From assembly GCA_013361015.1 (NCBI GenBank), contig JABWAN010000105.1, positions 1 to 10,417 of the forward strand: a DNA stretch of 10,417 bases. The letters are read 5' to 3'. Below are positions 1 to 5,820 of the stretch, one piece after another. This DNA comes from Candidatus Zhuqueibacterota bacterium (lineage in GTDB: Bacteria; Zhuqueibacterota; Zhuqueibacteria; Zhuqueibacterales; Zhuqueibacteraceae). Position 1 is the stretch's first letter, and each line of letters opens with the position of its first letter. The notes under the pieces are model-generated. The model was not told the DNA's origin. It did no database searches and saw only the letters and a program-made list of their open reading frames with translations. The translations under genes were made by a program, and so were the position numbers.

Positions 1-1917
1 GGTTTGGGGGTCAGTGATCGTGAGAAGAGTGTCCAAAGCATTGTTAGCGGCGTTGCAATCGAGGCCATTTATCAACTTCAGCAATGCTTTATTCATAAGC
101 GGAACGTCGTCGCAAATCTGAATATCATCGCGCACGCGCACGTTGAACGTCAGCGAGCCTGCTTCGCCGGGCGCAAAGTTCAAGCTATCGAGCCGAATGA
201 CGTGCGTAACCGGATCATAAACCGCGCGCGCTTGGTTGATGTCGAATGGCGCGGAGACGTAATTGCGGTCCGGAAGAGTATCGCACACGGTGAAAAATTG
301 GCTGGGCGCAAAGGTGTTGACATTGGCGAAGTCCACGGTGAAACGCAAAACATCGCCGGGCAAAACGCGGCTGCTGCCGTTGAGGTTGGTGATGACCACG
401 CTCCCGAGCCGGAGTACGTCGCCGATGGGGTTGATGGAAGTCGTAGCCGCAGAAAAATTGTTGCCAATGACACCTTCCGGAATTTCCTGCTTTGGCGGGT
501 TCGGTTCATTTTGCTGGGGATCGCCGCGAACGAAATTCTGTAGACTCGCGCCTTGACAAGCATCACGAGAGTTACTGACGATAGCCGGATAATAATCTGC
601 TCTGATCACGGCTTTGAACGTGATCTGGCGTTCGGTTTCAGTGAAATCCAGCAAAAGCCAGCGCAAGGTTTGATTACCGTCACGACTCCACAACGGCGGG
701 TTGACGTCGAGGATTTCCGCAATGCCAGGATCGAGATTGTCCACGACAATGACGCTATCAAGCGTCTGTCGCTCGAGCATTCGTCGTAATGTGATGGTGT
801 AGTTAATCGTGTCACCAGGATTCACACGGTTGGGAAACACGCTTTTGGTAACCGCGAGCAAGTCGGCTAAGTCCACGCCGAATTCTTTTTCCGCAGTGCT
901 ATCCCGCGAGCATTCGGAGACCATTGCAATTGAAAATGACGAGACTGTCGCCGAGGCCGCGGTGATTCTAAATTTGAAACGAATTAAAATTTCACGATCA
1001 CGGTTATCGGCAATAACGCTGTCATCAGCGACGACGATAATTCTATCCGTTGTTTCCGTCGAGACGTAGGCATTCGAGGGTGGCTGAGCTCGAACGAATA
1101 CGGTATCCGAGGTCCGCAGCATGGCGGGCAAATTAATGTTGAATGTTATCGCGTCTTTGATATCACCTTCGTTTCGATAGGTGATGCGCAAATCGACCGA
1201 GTCTATCGGTTCATATCGTGTTTTTTCGGGATCGAGCCTGAAGTCGAAAAAGGTTTTTGCTTCGAAATCGACGTCACTCTCCGCGCTGGCCTCTCCAACT
1301 TGGAATTTAGGGCTCCCGGGACGTTCGTTCGTAGCGGCGCTTAGGAGGGCATTGACACCGGACTTCACCGTAAAGCAATCGATATTCTCCAGCCTCGGAG
1401 GAACCCGATAGGAAAACTCAAAAGCAAGGGTATCGGAACTCTGGCTGTCGGCAATAATATCGGGGAGTTTATAAATGACAGAGCTATTCGCCTGGTTGAG
1501 AGTATACTCAAAAGACTCTTCAGTTCGCTGCCCGGCACGCGTCAATCGATATGACGCGATGTGGGTGAAACTTTCAGGAAGCAAAGATCGCACGGTATCG
1601 GGAGCAGTCTGTATGTTTTTGATAACTAATTTGACTTCCGGGGCATAGAATCTCGTGCGCCCTATATTGTCAGAATAAACGATGTATTTAAAATAAAGAG
1701 TATTGCCCGGTTGGAGCCGTTTAGGTTGGCTTTCGAGTTCGGAGCGGTTCGTCATAATCTGAAGTGGGGCGGCGTTGATTGCTTGCCCGACGGAGCTATT
1801 CGGGAATGAAAACATAAGCAGCAACATAAGCCACTTATCCCGGGTGAGAATGCGCTTTCTCTTGTCTTTCGTAATCCCGACTTTCATTGCGCAACGCGAT
1901 AAAAATGTCAAAGCCAT
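1..1917 (-). CDS. Secreted DUF11-like repeat surface protein, C-terminus beyond window
   Basis: An uninterrupted frame of 639 codons runs from the ATG at 1917 to the left edge, with no stop in the window. A GGAGG at 1926-1930 lies 8 nt before this ATG; a second in-frame ATG at 1887 (residue 11) is possible. Residues 19-46 look like a signal peptide: a KRKR-containing basic stretch, a hydrophobic core WLMLLLMFSF, and a likely cut after VGQA. The mature part has four successive beta-sandwich-like segments at about 47-190, 215-335, 350-455 and 500-635. Segment 3 is the clearest, with the DUF11 pattern VTKSVFPNRVNPGDTINYTI followed by VIVVDNLDPGI; segment 4 repeats it as VLPGDVLRFTVDF and VCDTLPD. 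DUF11-type repeats are known from large bacterial surface and adhesin-like proteins. A T9SS domain would be expected at the missing C-terminus, by analogy with its neighbours. No catalytic motif was seen. The reading frame is certain; the function is not. Confidence 0.93.
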   Translation of the reverse strand, partial: MALTFLSRCAMKVGITKDKRKRILTRDKWLMLLLMFSFPNSSVGQAINAAPLQIMTNRSELESQPKRLQPGNTLYFKYIVYSDNIGRTRFYAPEVKLVIKNIQTAPDTVRSLLPESFTHIASYRLTRAGQRTEESFEYTLNQANSSVIYKLPDIIADSQSSDTLAFEFSYRVPPRLENIDCFTVKSGVNALLSAATNERPGSPKFQVGEASAESDVDFEAKTFFDFRLDPEKTRYEPIDSVDLRITYRNEGDIKDAITFNINLPAMLRTSDTVFVRAQPPSNAYVSTETTDRIIVVADDSVIADNRDREILIRFKFRITAASATVSSFSIAMVSECSRDSTAEKEFGVDLADLLAVTKSVFPNRVNPGDTINYTITLRRMLERQTLDSVIVVDNLDPGIAEILDVNPPLWSRDGNQTLRWLLLDFTETERQITFKAVIRADYYPAIVSNSRDACQGASLQNFVRGDPQQNEPNPPKQEIPEGVIGNNFSAATTSINPIGDVLRLGSVVITNLNGSSRVLPGDVLRFTVDFANVNTFAPSQFFTVCDTLPDRNYVSAPFDINQARAVYDPVTHVIRLDSLNFAPGEAGSLTFNVRVRDDIQICDDVPLMNKALLKLINGLDCNAANNALDTLLTITDPQT

Positions 1918-1925
1918 TCTTCCAT

Positions 1926-1930
1926 CCTCC
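1926..1930 (-). promoter_or_regulatory. Shine-Dalgarno for the DUF11-like gene
   Basis: GGAGG on the minus strand lies 8 nt before the ATG at 1917. This favours that ATG over the in-frame ATG at 1887, although the resulting protein has a rather long n-region before its signal-peptide core. Confidence 0.7.
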
Positions 1931-2290
1931 AGCTTGTACTAACCCATGTAAATCGTGAATATCCCTCCTCGTATTCGTAATGAACACGAGCGGGTATTTA
2001 TCTGAGCGTGTTTTTGGTCCGAGTAGGGCCTCAAAATTGGGATTAGAACCCATTAGCACAGTTCAATAATCTTTGCTACCGGAGATCACAGGTCTTGTTT
2101 TGGAATAAACACACAATTGGAATGCGGGGGCGGAGAGTATGTTGTCGAATCGCAGCAGTCGTTCCTTGGTTCTTCCCTCGCTACCCCAAAATGAGTTTTT
2201 CGCGCTCGACTTACAGGAAACCCAATCTGGATAGCAGTACCATTCCCAGAGGCAAGTGCAAGAGGCGGGGCACATAAAATAAACGCGGCG

Positions 2291-2319
2291 AGTATAATAA
2301 AACAATTTCCCGAAAGCAA
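2291..2319 (-). promoter_or_regulatory. Candidate sigma70-like promoter for the DUF11-like gene
   Basis: Minus strand: TTGCTT at 2314-2319, a 17-nt spacer, then TATACT at 2291-2296. The -10 matches 5 of 6 bases of TATAAT and the -35 matches 3 of 6 of TTGACA. It would leave a leader of about 365 nt before the ATG at 1917, which is long. Many Bacteroidetes use a different consensus, so this is tentative. Confidence 0.3.
2293..2298 (+). promoter_or_regulatory. Candidate -10 element for the YCII-domain gene
   Basis: A perfect TATAAT lies on the plus strand, about 130 nt before the ATG at 2431. No recognisable -35 is found 17 nt upstream (the bases there read GCACAT). It overlaps the minus-strand -10 candidate, so the two would compete if both were real. 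Confidence 0.25.
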
Positions 2320-2418
2320 GTGGTCAAGCTGTTTTTTCTAATCGTGGCGGGGAGCAGCCTGTGCAACATTTCGAGGGCTTGGTCGTCCTTGCAAGCGAGA
2401 GCTCGTCACCCTACCAAT

Positions 2419-2423
2419 GGAGG
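2419..2423 (+). promoter_or_regulatory. Shine-Dalgarno deciding the start of the YCII-domain gene
   Basis: GGAGG lies 7 nt before the ATG at 2431. The same frame is open back to a GTG at 2320, which has no comparable site. Starting at 2431 also puts the hydrophobic segment at the very N-terminus, as expected for export. Confidence 0.8.
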
Positions 2424-2430
2424 AAAAAAC

Positions 2431-2859
2431 ATGAAAGCCACTCTCGTATTGTTGTCATGTCTGCTGCCATGGCCGTGGTTGTCGCGTGAGCAGTCGCATT
2501 CGGGTGCGCCGCGATTTACGCAAGCCGGCTCTGCCGCGCAAGACACTACGGTCGCACGCAAGCCTTCCGCTTTCTTCATCGCCATCTTTTCGCTCGGCGA
2601 AGCTTGGCAAAAAGACAAACCGGCGCACGAGCAGCTTTACTTTAAAGAGCACAGCGCCAATCTCAAAAGATTGCGGCAGGAAAAAAAGTTGTTGTTGGGT
2701 GGGAGATACTCGGACAAAGGCATGATCATCATCAGCGCGGAAAACGAGAACGCTGCCCGCGCGGAGTTTGAGAATGATCCAATGTTAGCGAATAGACTTT
2801 TCGATTTGGAGCTATATCCGTTTAGCCCGTTTTACAAGGGGTGCGTGGAGGGCCAATAA
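2431..2859 (+). CDS. Exported YCII-domain (YciI-like) protein
   Basis: A 142-residue protein. Residues 1-17 form a hydrophobic export-signal-like start (MKATLVLLSCLLPWPWL), with a possible cut after SAAQ near residue 37. Residues about 47-134 match the YCII family, a small ferredoxin-like alpha/beta fold that usually dimerises: strand FFIAIFSLG (48-56), helix EHSANLKRLRQEKKLLLGG (73-91), strand MIIISAE (98-104), helix ENAARAEFENDP (106-117), then a closing strand LELYPFSPF (126-134). His74 and Asp95 fall where the family keeps a His/Asp pair proposed to be functional. YCII proteins are mostly cytoplasmic and of unknown reaction, so the leader is unusual. Cys10 is preceded by LLS, which resembles a lipobox, but the hydrophobic stretch before it is very short, so a lipoprotein is less likely. 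It stands alone on this strand, convergent with the beta-helix gene at 2959. The family call is firm; export is likely; the role is unknown. Confidence 0.88.
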   Translation: MKATLVLLSCLLPWPWLSREQSHSGAPRFTQAGSAAQDTTVARKPSAFFIAIFSLGEAWQKDKPAHEQLYFKEHSANLKRLRQEKKLLLGGRYSDKGMIIISAENENAARAEFENDPMLANRLFDLELYPFSPFYKGCVEGQ

Positions 2860-2878
2860 CATGTATCCCCGCAAGAGC

Positions 2879-2927
2879 GGCATTGCAGATTTTGAAGGGC
2901 GTCGTTCCCTTCCAAATCTGCAATGCC
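2879..2927. terminator. Long hairpin between convergent genes, probable bidirectional terminator
   Basis: Arms 2879-2899 and 2907-2927 pair at 20 of 21 positions (one mismatch, 2893/2913) around a 7-nt loop. It begins 20 nt after the stop of the plus-strand YCII gene and 32 nt from the stop of the minus-strand gene at 2959, so it could end both transcripts. Neither side has a run of T, which is atypical for an intrinsic terminator. The long, near-perfect arms also fit a dispersed palindromic repeat. Confidence 0.6.
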
Positions 2928-2958
2928 TTGGGCTACAACCAGCCGCGGCGTTTCACTC

Positions 2959-5094
2959 TTACGGCAAAAAGATCATCTTCTTTCTTTCCTCGTGCGGCCC
3001 CGCCTTGAGAACATAATAGTAGCTCCCTACAGCCAAGCGCTTCGCTGAAAAAAACACTTCGTGGCTTCCGGCCGGCATGAAGCCATCGACCAAAGTTGCG
3101 ACCGTCCGGCCAAGCTCGTCATAGATGCGCAATTGCGCGTGTTGCGCTTGCGGAAGATGAAAGCGCAGTTTCGTGCTCGGATTGAAGGGATTGGGATAGT
3201 TCTGTTCCAAACGGAAGGTTGCGGGCGAGTTGGCCGCGTGATCGTCCACCGCCAGCGCGCCAACAATACGGAAGCGCATGAGCTTTTCGAAACGCTTCGT
3301 GCCGGGGCTGAATCTTGAATTCACGATGGCGCTCGGGGCATAGAGCGCCAACAAAGGTTGAGCAAAAGTTCTCGGGAAAATGCTGAACCTCACGCGCAAA
3401 GAATCTCCGGCAGCAATGCTCGCGGAGGCCGGCGAGAGGCTCACGGCGCTCGTGGGCTTCAAGCCGCGATATTCGATTGACATGTATAACGAGTCCGCAC
3501 CGGTGCCGCGATTGTAGACCCAAAACGTGGTGTCAACACGCGGCGTGTTAATGTCAATATCGCCGAGATTGAACTGCGCGGTATTCACCGTAACAACGGG
3601 CGTGGGATTGGCATTGCCGCGCAACACCAGCCATTTGGAATTGAGTTTCGTCGTATCATTGGTAACAAGAAAGAGCGTATCCAACAACAATCCGTTTTGC
3701 GTCGGCATCCAACGCAATCTGAGCGTGTCGCTTCCGGCGGCCGGTAGCAGCAAAGGCAGGGTCGTCAATCGCGTAATCGTCGTGGTGCCGGAAGCCAATT
3801 GTGTGTCATCTAGCCGCAAAGTGGTCGCACCGTTGTTGTATAGCGGGACGGCAAGCACGCTGCTATTGCCGGGCAGAATATTTCCGAAATCATAACTCGC
3901 CGCGGCCAGCCCCAAACTCGCTCGTGAAAAACCCCAAAACGCATGTGCGCCGGGGCCGCCATACGCACCCATGTCATTGCGGACCGTTCCGCGCGAAGGC
4001 CATTGGGCTTGGCCGGAAGCATTCGCGGCTTCGACGTCGTTATCGCTCGTGCTGGGATCGCCGGCATCCACGCACGGCGAATTCAGCGAGAGATAATATG
4101 CGCTATCCGCAAATGCCGGATGCAACGCAACATTGCCCGTGCCTGCATAACCGCCCTGCACTGCGCTGTAACTGAGACTGAAGGTCGCGCCGGCCGCGGC
4201 GATCGGACCGCCCTGCGTTTGCGTGTTCCCCCAAAAGATATTGTTGCGCGCGGAAACAATAGCGCTGTTCCACGCAACCAGAGCACCACCTTGACCGGAG
4301 ACTGCGCCCGTGGGATTTCCAGTGGCAGAATTGCCGATCAGCGTGTTGTTCTCAATCCGATTGGCAACGCGCACACCGGGCAGAGAAACATTAATCCAAA
4401 TCCCCCCGCCGCCGAAAGTCTGCGCACCGCTCACAGCTTGATACACGCGATTCTCAGCGATAATATTGTTACGCACCAGCGCGCCGCTGCAATAGTTCAG
4501 CACGAGGCCGCCGCCATACATGGCGCGGTTCGCCAGCATCACGTTGTTCAAAATGCGCGGCGCGCCGTCACCCGAGCGAATTGCGCCGCCGCCCGCACTT
4601 GCGGCGCGGGCATTGTTGATGGCTTCATTGTCGACGATGAAATTGTCGCGAATCGTCGGCGAAGACAAAGCGGTTAACACGCCGCCGCCTTCCCAATAGT
4701 ATCCGGCGCCGTGCTCGTCGAGCCAGCGCGTGCCGCGCCCGCCGGTGAGCGTGAAGCCCGCGAGCACGGCCGTGGAATCTTCACGGTTGATAATGAGCAC
4801 GCAACTCGTGGTGTCGGGATGGACGGGCCGGCTGCCATTAATGATCGTGGTGCGGATAAACTTTACGTCATGGTTCAGCACATAATGGCTGCCCACGATA
4901 ATGCGCTTGCCGCGAAAAATGATGTTCTCAAAATAGGTTCCAGGCGCGACCAAAACCGTGTCGCCGTGCGTTGCCGCATTGATGGCGGCTTGAATAGAAG
5001 CGTGGCTTGCCGGCACGTGCAAAACTTTTGCAGAGGCAGCAGCACACAGCAAGAGCGGCAGAGCCACAACAGCCAAAGCAATTTTGTTTTTCAT
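2959..5094 (-). CDS. Secreted parallel beta-helix protein with T9SS type A sorting domain
   Basis: A 711-residue protein. Residues 1-22 are a signal peptide (MKNKIALAVVALPLLLCAAASA). Residues 23-385 form a right-handed parallel beta-helix of the pectate-lyase/DUF1565 kind. It opens with SIQAAINAATHGDTVLVAPG, runs through Asn- and Gly-rich rungs (IRDNFIVDN, ILNNVMLANR, VRNNIIAENR, IENNTLIGN), and closes with SPCVDAGDP (339-347) and NDMGAYGGP (373-381). Residues about 391-493 and 497-609 are two beta-sandwich-like regions resembling the ASH / choice-of-anchor D type (YDFGNILPGNSS; FNLGDIDINTPRVDTTFWV). Residues 627-711 are the T9SS sorting domain with QNYPNPFNPST. The protein should cross the inner membrane by Sec and the outer membrane by T9SS. 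Polysaccharide binding or cleavage is common for such helices, but no lyase catalytic residues could be assigned. Its upstream neighbour is more than 700 nt away, so it is probably transcribed on its own. Confidence 0.95.
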   Translation of the reverse strand: MKNKIALAVVALPLLLCAAASAKVLHVPASHASIQAAINAATHGDTVLVAPGTYFENIIFRGKRIIVGSHYVLNHDVKFIRTTIINGSRPVHPDTTSCVLIINREDSTAVLAGFTLTGGRGTRWLDEHGAGYYWEGGGVLTALSSPTIRDNFIVDNEAINNARAASAGGGAIRSGDGAPRILNNVMLANRAMYGGGLVLNYCSGALVRNNIIAENRVYQAVSGAQTFGGGGIWINVSLPGVRVANRIENNTLIGNSATGNPTGAVSGQGGALVAWNSAIVSARNNIFWGNTQTQGGPIAAAGATFSLSYSAVQGGYAGTGNVALHPAFADSAYYLSLNSPCVDAGDPSTSDNDVEAANASGQAQWPSRGTVRNDMGAYGGPGAHAFWGFSRASLGLAAASYDFGNILPGNSSVLAVPLYNNGATTLRLDDTQLASGTTTITRLTTLPLLLPAAGSDTLRLRWMPTQNGLLLDTLFLVTNDTTKLNSKWLVLRGNANPTPVVTVNTAQFNLGDIDINTPRVDTTFWVYNRGTGADSLYMSIEYRGLKPTSAVSLSPASASIAAGDSLRVRFSIFPRTFAQPLLALYAPSAIVNSRFSPGTKRFEKLMRFRIVGALAVDDHAANSPATFRLEQNYPNPFNPSTKLRFHLPQAQHAQLRIYDELGRTVATLVDGFMPAGSHEVFFSAKRLAVGSYYYVLKAGPHEERKKMIFLP

Positions 5095-5100
5095 AAATGA

Positions 5101-5104
5101 CCTC
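5101..5104 (-). promoter_or_regulatory. Shine-Dalgarno deciding the start of the beta-helix gene
   Basis: GAGG (within GTGAGGTC) lies 6 nt before the ATG at 5094. The frame is also open to a GTG at 5106, but that GTG overlaps this site, so the ATG is the better start; the signal peptide is typical when counted from there. Confidence 0.75.
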
Positions 5105-5131
5105 ACAGTTTTTAAACGAGTCTATTACGGA

Positions 5132-5160
5132 ATATTACGGGAAGGTGCACACGTTCGCAA
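5132..5160 (-). promoter_or_regulatory. Candidate promoter for the beta-helix gene
   Basis: Minus strand: TTGCGA at 5155-5160, a 17-nt spacer, then TAATAT at 5132-5137. Each hexamer matches 4 of 6 bases of the sigma70 consensus. A start near 5125 would give a leader of about 30 nt. The spacing and position are good, but the consensus for this organism is unknown. Confidence 0.35.
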
Positions 5161-5313
5161 ACACCATGTGACGAATGGGAGCTTGGGAAAGGTGAAAGGG
5201 AGAAAGACGTGGAGAAAATGGGGCGTTCACCAGGATTTGGGCGAAAACAATCTGCAGCAAAATCTTATGCAAGAAGAGGACGTGTTCTAATTCTCAGCCG
5301 CGGCCCCAAGGAA

Positions 5314-5389
5314 TTCTGTAAGCGGATTTTTCGAATGCGGATAAAGCAAAAGCGGTATTCGCTTACGCTGGTAGAATCCGCTTACAGAA
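5314..5389. repeat. 76-nt element bounded by a perfect 15-bp inverted repeat
   Basis: The ends TTCTGTAAGCGGATT (5314-5328) and AATCCGCTTACAGAA (5375-5389) are exact reverse complements. Inside, CGAAT (5332-5336) pairs with ATTCG (5357-5361), and the pieces GCGGAT and ATTCGCTTAC/ATCCGCTTAC recur as near-direct repeats, giving nested symmetry. There is no coding potential and no clear target-site duplication. It could be a MITE- or REP-like dispersed element, or a structured RNA. It lies about 220-300 nt upstream of the start of the beta-helix gene. Confidence 0.65.
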
Positions 5390-5461
5390 AAGTCTTTGCT
5401 TGCAAAGCAACCACTTCACTTGCAGTGGCCAGACGGCCATGACTCAGACTTGCAATCGGCT

Positions 5462-5662
5462 TCACACCGCTTGCAACCGTTTGTCGCGCTCGGGTTGTTG
5501 ATTCGCGAGGAGGAAAGAATTTTTTCGAGGTGAGGAGGAATTGTGCGTTGTAGGCGACGGCAAATCGTCGTTCCAATCGCCGGGTAGTGCCAGTTGGTTG
5601 TCTTGAATGTTGGCGCCGATGGCGAGCCCGAATTTGCGCCACAGATTATTGTCCCAACTCAT
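5462..5662 (-). CDS. Doubtful small ORF, 66 residues, hypothetical
   Basis: The ATG at 5662 has GGAGAG 6 nt upstream (5669-5674), a good Shine-Dalgarno site. The product starts MSWDNNLWRKFGLAIGANIQ and continues through a Pro/Ser/Asn-rich middle (about 35-56) to a charged end. The first 35 residues look protein-like and the rest looks disordered. There is no signal peptide or recognised family. It lies between a terminator-like hairpin and the inverted-repeat element. It could be a real small gene, the start of a decayed one, or chance. Confidence 0.3.
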   Translation of the reverse strand: MSWDNNLWRKFGLAIGANIQDNQLALPGDWNDDLPSPTTHNSSSPRKNSFLLANQQPERDKRLQAV

Positions 5663-5738
5663 AGCCGACTCTCCGTTTGTTAGGAGGAAGTTCACAGCCG
5701 AAAGCGAAATCCGTCCTAATATTCCGCCCTAACAAAGC

Positions 5739-5777
5739 AACCTGCCAGGTATCGAAACCTGGCAGGTTTGATTTTTT
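5739..5777. terminator. Terminator-like hairpin downstream of the 1086-residue gene
   Basis: AACCTGCCAGGT (5739-5750) and ACCTGGCAGGTT (5757-5768) form a perfect 12-bp stem around the 6-nt loop ATCGAA. On the plus strand it is followed by TGATTTTTT, a classic intrinsic-terminator layout. On the minus strand it lies about 50 nt after the stop at 5821 and is followed by the weaker TGCTTTGTT. The only credible gene that needs it is on the minus strand, so it probably acts in both directions or mainly for that gene. Confidence 0.7.
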
Positions 5778-5790
5778 CACTCCTCACTTA
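5777..5790. repeat. Two-unit copy of the linker heptamer repeat
   Basis: TCACTCC and TCACTTA follow each other directly. The first 12 bases are identical to 9532-9543, in the heptamer array of the gene at 9240. This copy is non-coding, between the terminator-like hairpin and the stop at 5821. Confidence 0.4.
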
Positions 5791-5820
5791 ATAGCGTCAT
5801 ACGATGGACCTGCGTAAAAA

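Larger units (their letters stand above)
1918..2430. other. Divergent intergenic region with no convincing gene
   Basis: This 513-nt stretch separates the minus-strand DUF11-like gene from the plus-strand YCII gene. It contains the Shine-Dalgarno sites of both genes and an AT-rich core at 2291-2298 with promoter-like hexamers on each strand. Short minus-strand frames exist (1835-2059, 2063-2305, 2086-2319). The last starts with TTG and has a signal-peptide-like hydrophobic start followed by composition that does not look like a folded protein; none has a good start signal. I see no RNA gene or clear riboswitch here. Confidence 0.6.
5095..5820. other. Long intergenic region between two T9SS cargo genes
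   Basis: About 726 nt lie between the start of the beta-helix gene and the stop of the 1086-residue gene. From left to right it holds: the Shine-Dalgarno and candidate promoter of the beta-helix gene; about 150 nt with no recognisable signal; the inverted-repeat element at 5314-5389; a small 6-bp hairpin at 5396-5410; the doubtful small ORF at 5462-5662; and the terminator-like hairpin with the adjacent heptamer copy at 5739-5790. Plus-strand frames here show no protein-like features and no good start signals. Confidence 0.6.

Noticed and set aside
4..566. Overlapping frames on both strands (plus 4-543, minus 180-566)
   Set aside because: Both are shadows of the long minus-strand frame at 1-1917, whose translation has clear DUF11-like motifs across this interval.
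1835..2059. Minus-strand frame of 74 residues overlapping the start of the DUF11-like gene
   Set aside because: It overlaps the well-supported start and signal peptide in another frame and has no family resemblance.
2086..2319. Minus-strand TTG-started frame with a signal-peptide-like N-terminus (77 residues)
   Set aside because: No Shine-Dalgarno, a rare start codon, a candidate -10 element inside it, and a C-terminal half of odd composition. The hydrophobic start may be chance; a decayed gene cannot be excluded.
2320..2430. GTG start at 2320 extending the YCII protein by 37 residues
   Set aside because: The ATG at 2431 has a strong Shine-Dalgarno at ideal spacing and gives a typical export leader; the GTG has neither.
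3943..4677. Plus-strand open frame of 244 residues
   Set aside because: Antisense shadow of the beta-helix gene; Ala/Arg-rich and without domain features.
5396..5410. Small hairpin TTGCTT-GCA-AAGCAA
   Set aside because: A 6-bp stem with a 3-nt loop is easily found by chance and has no gene end or T-run beside it.
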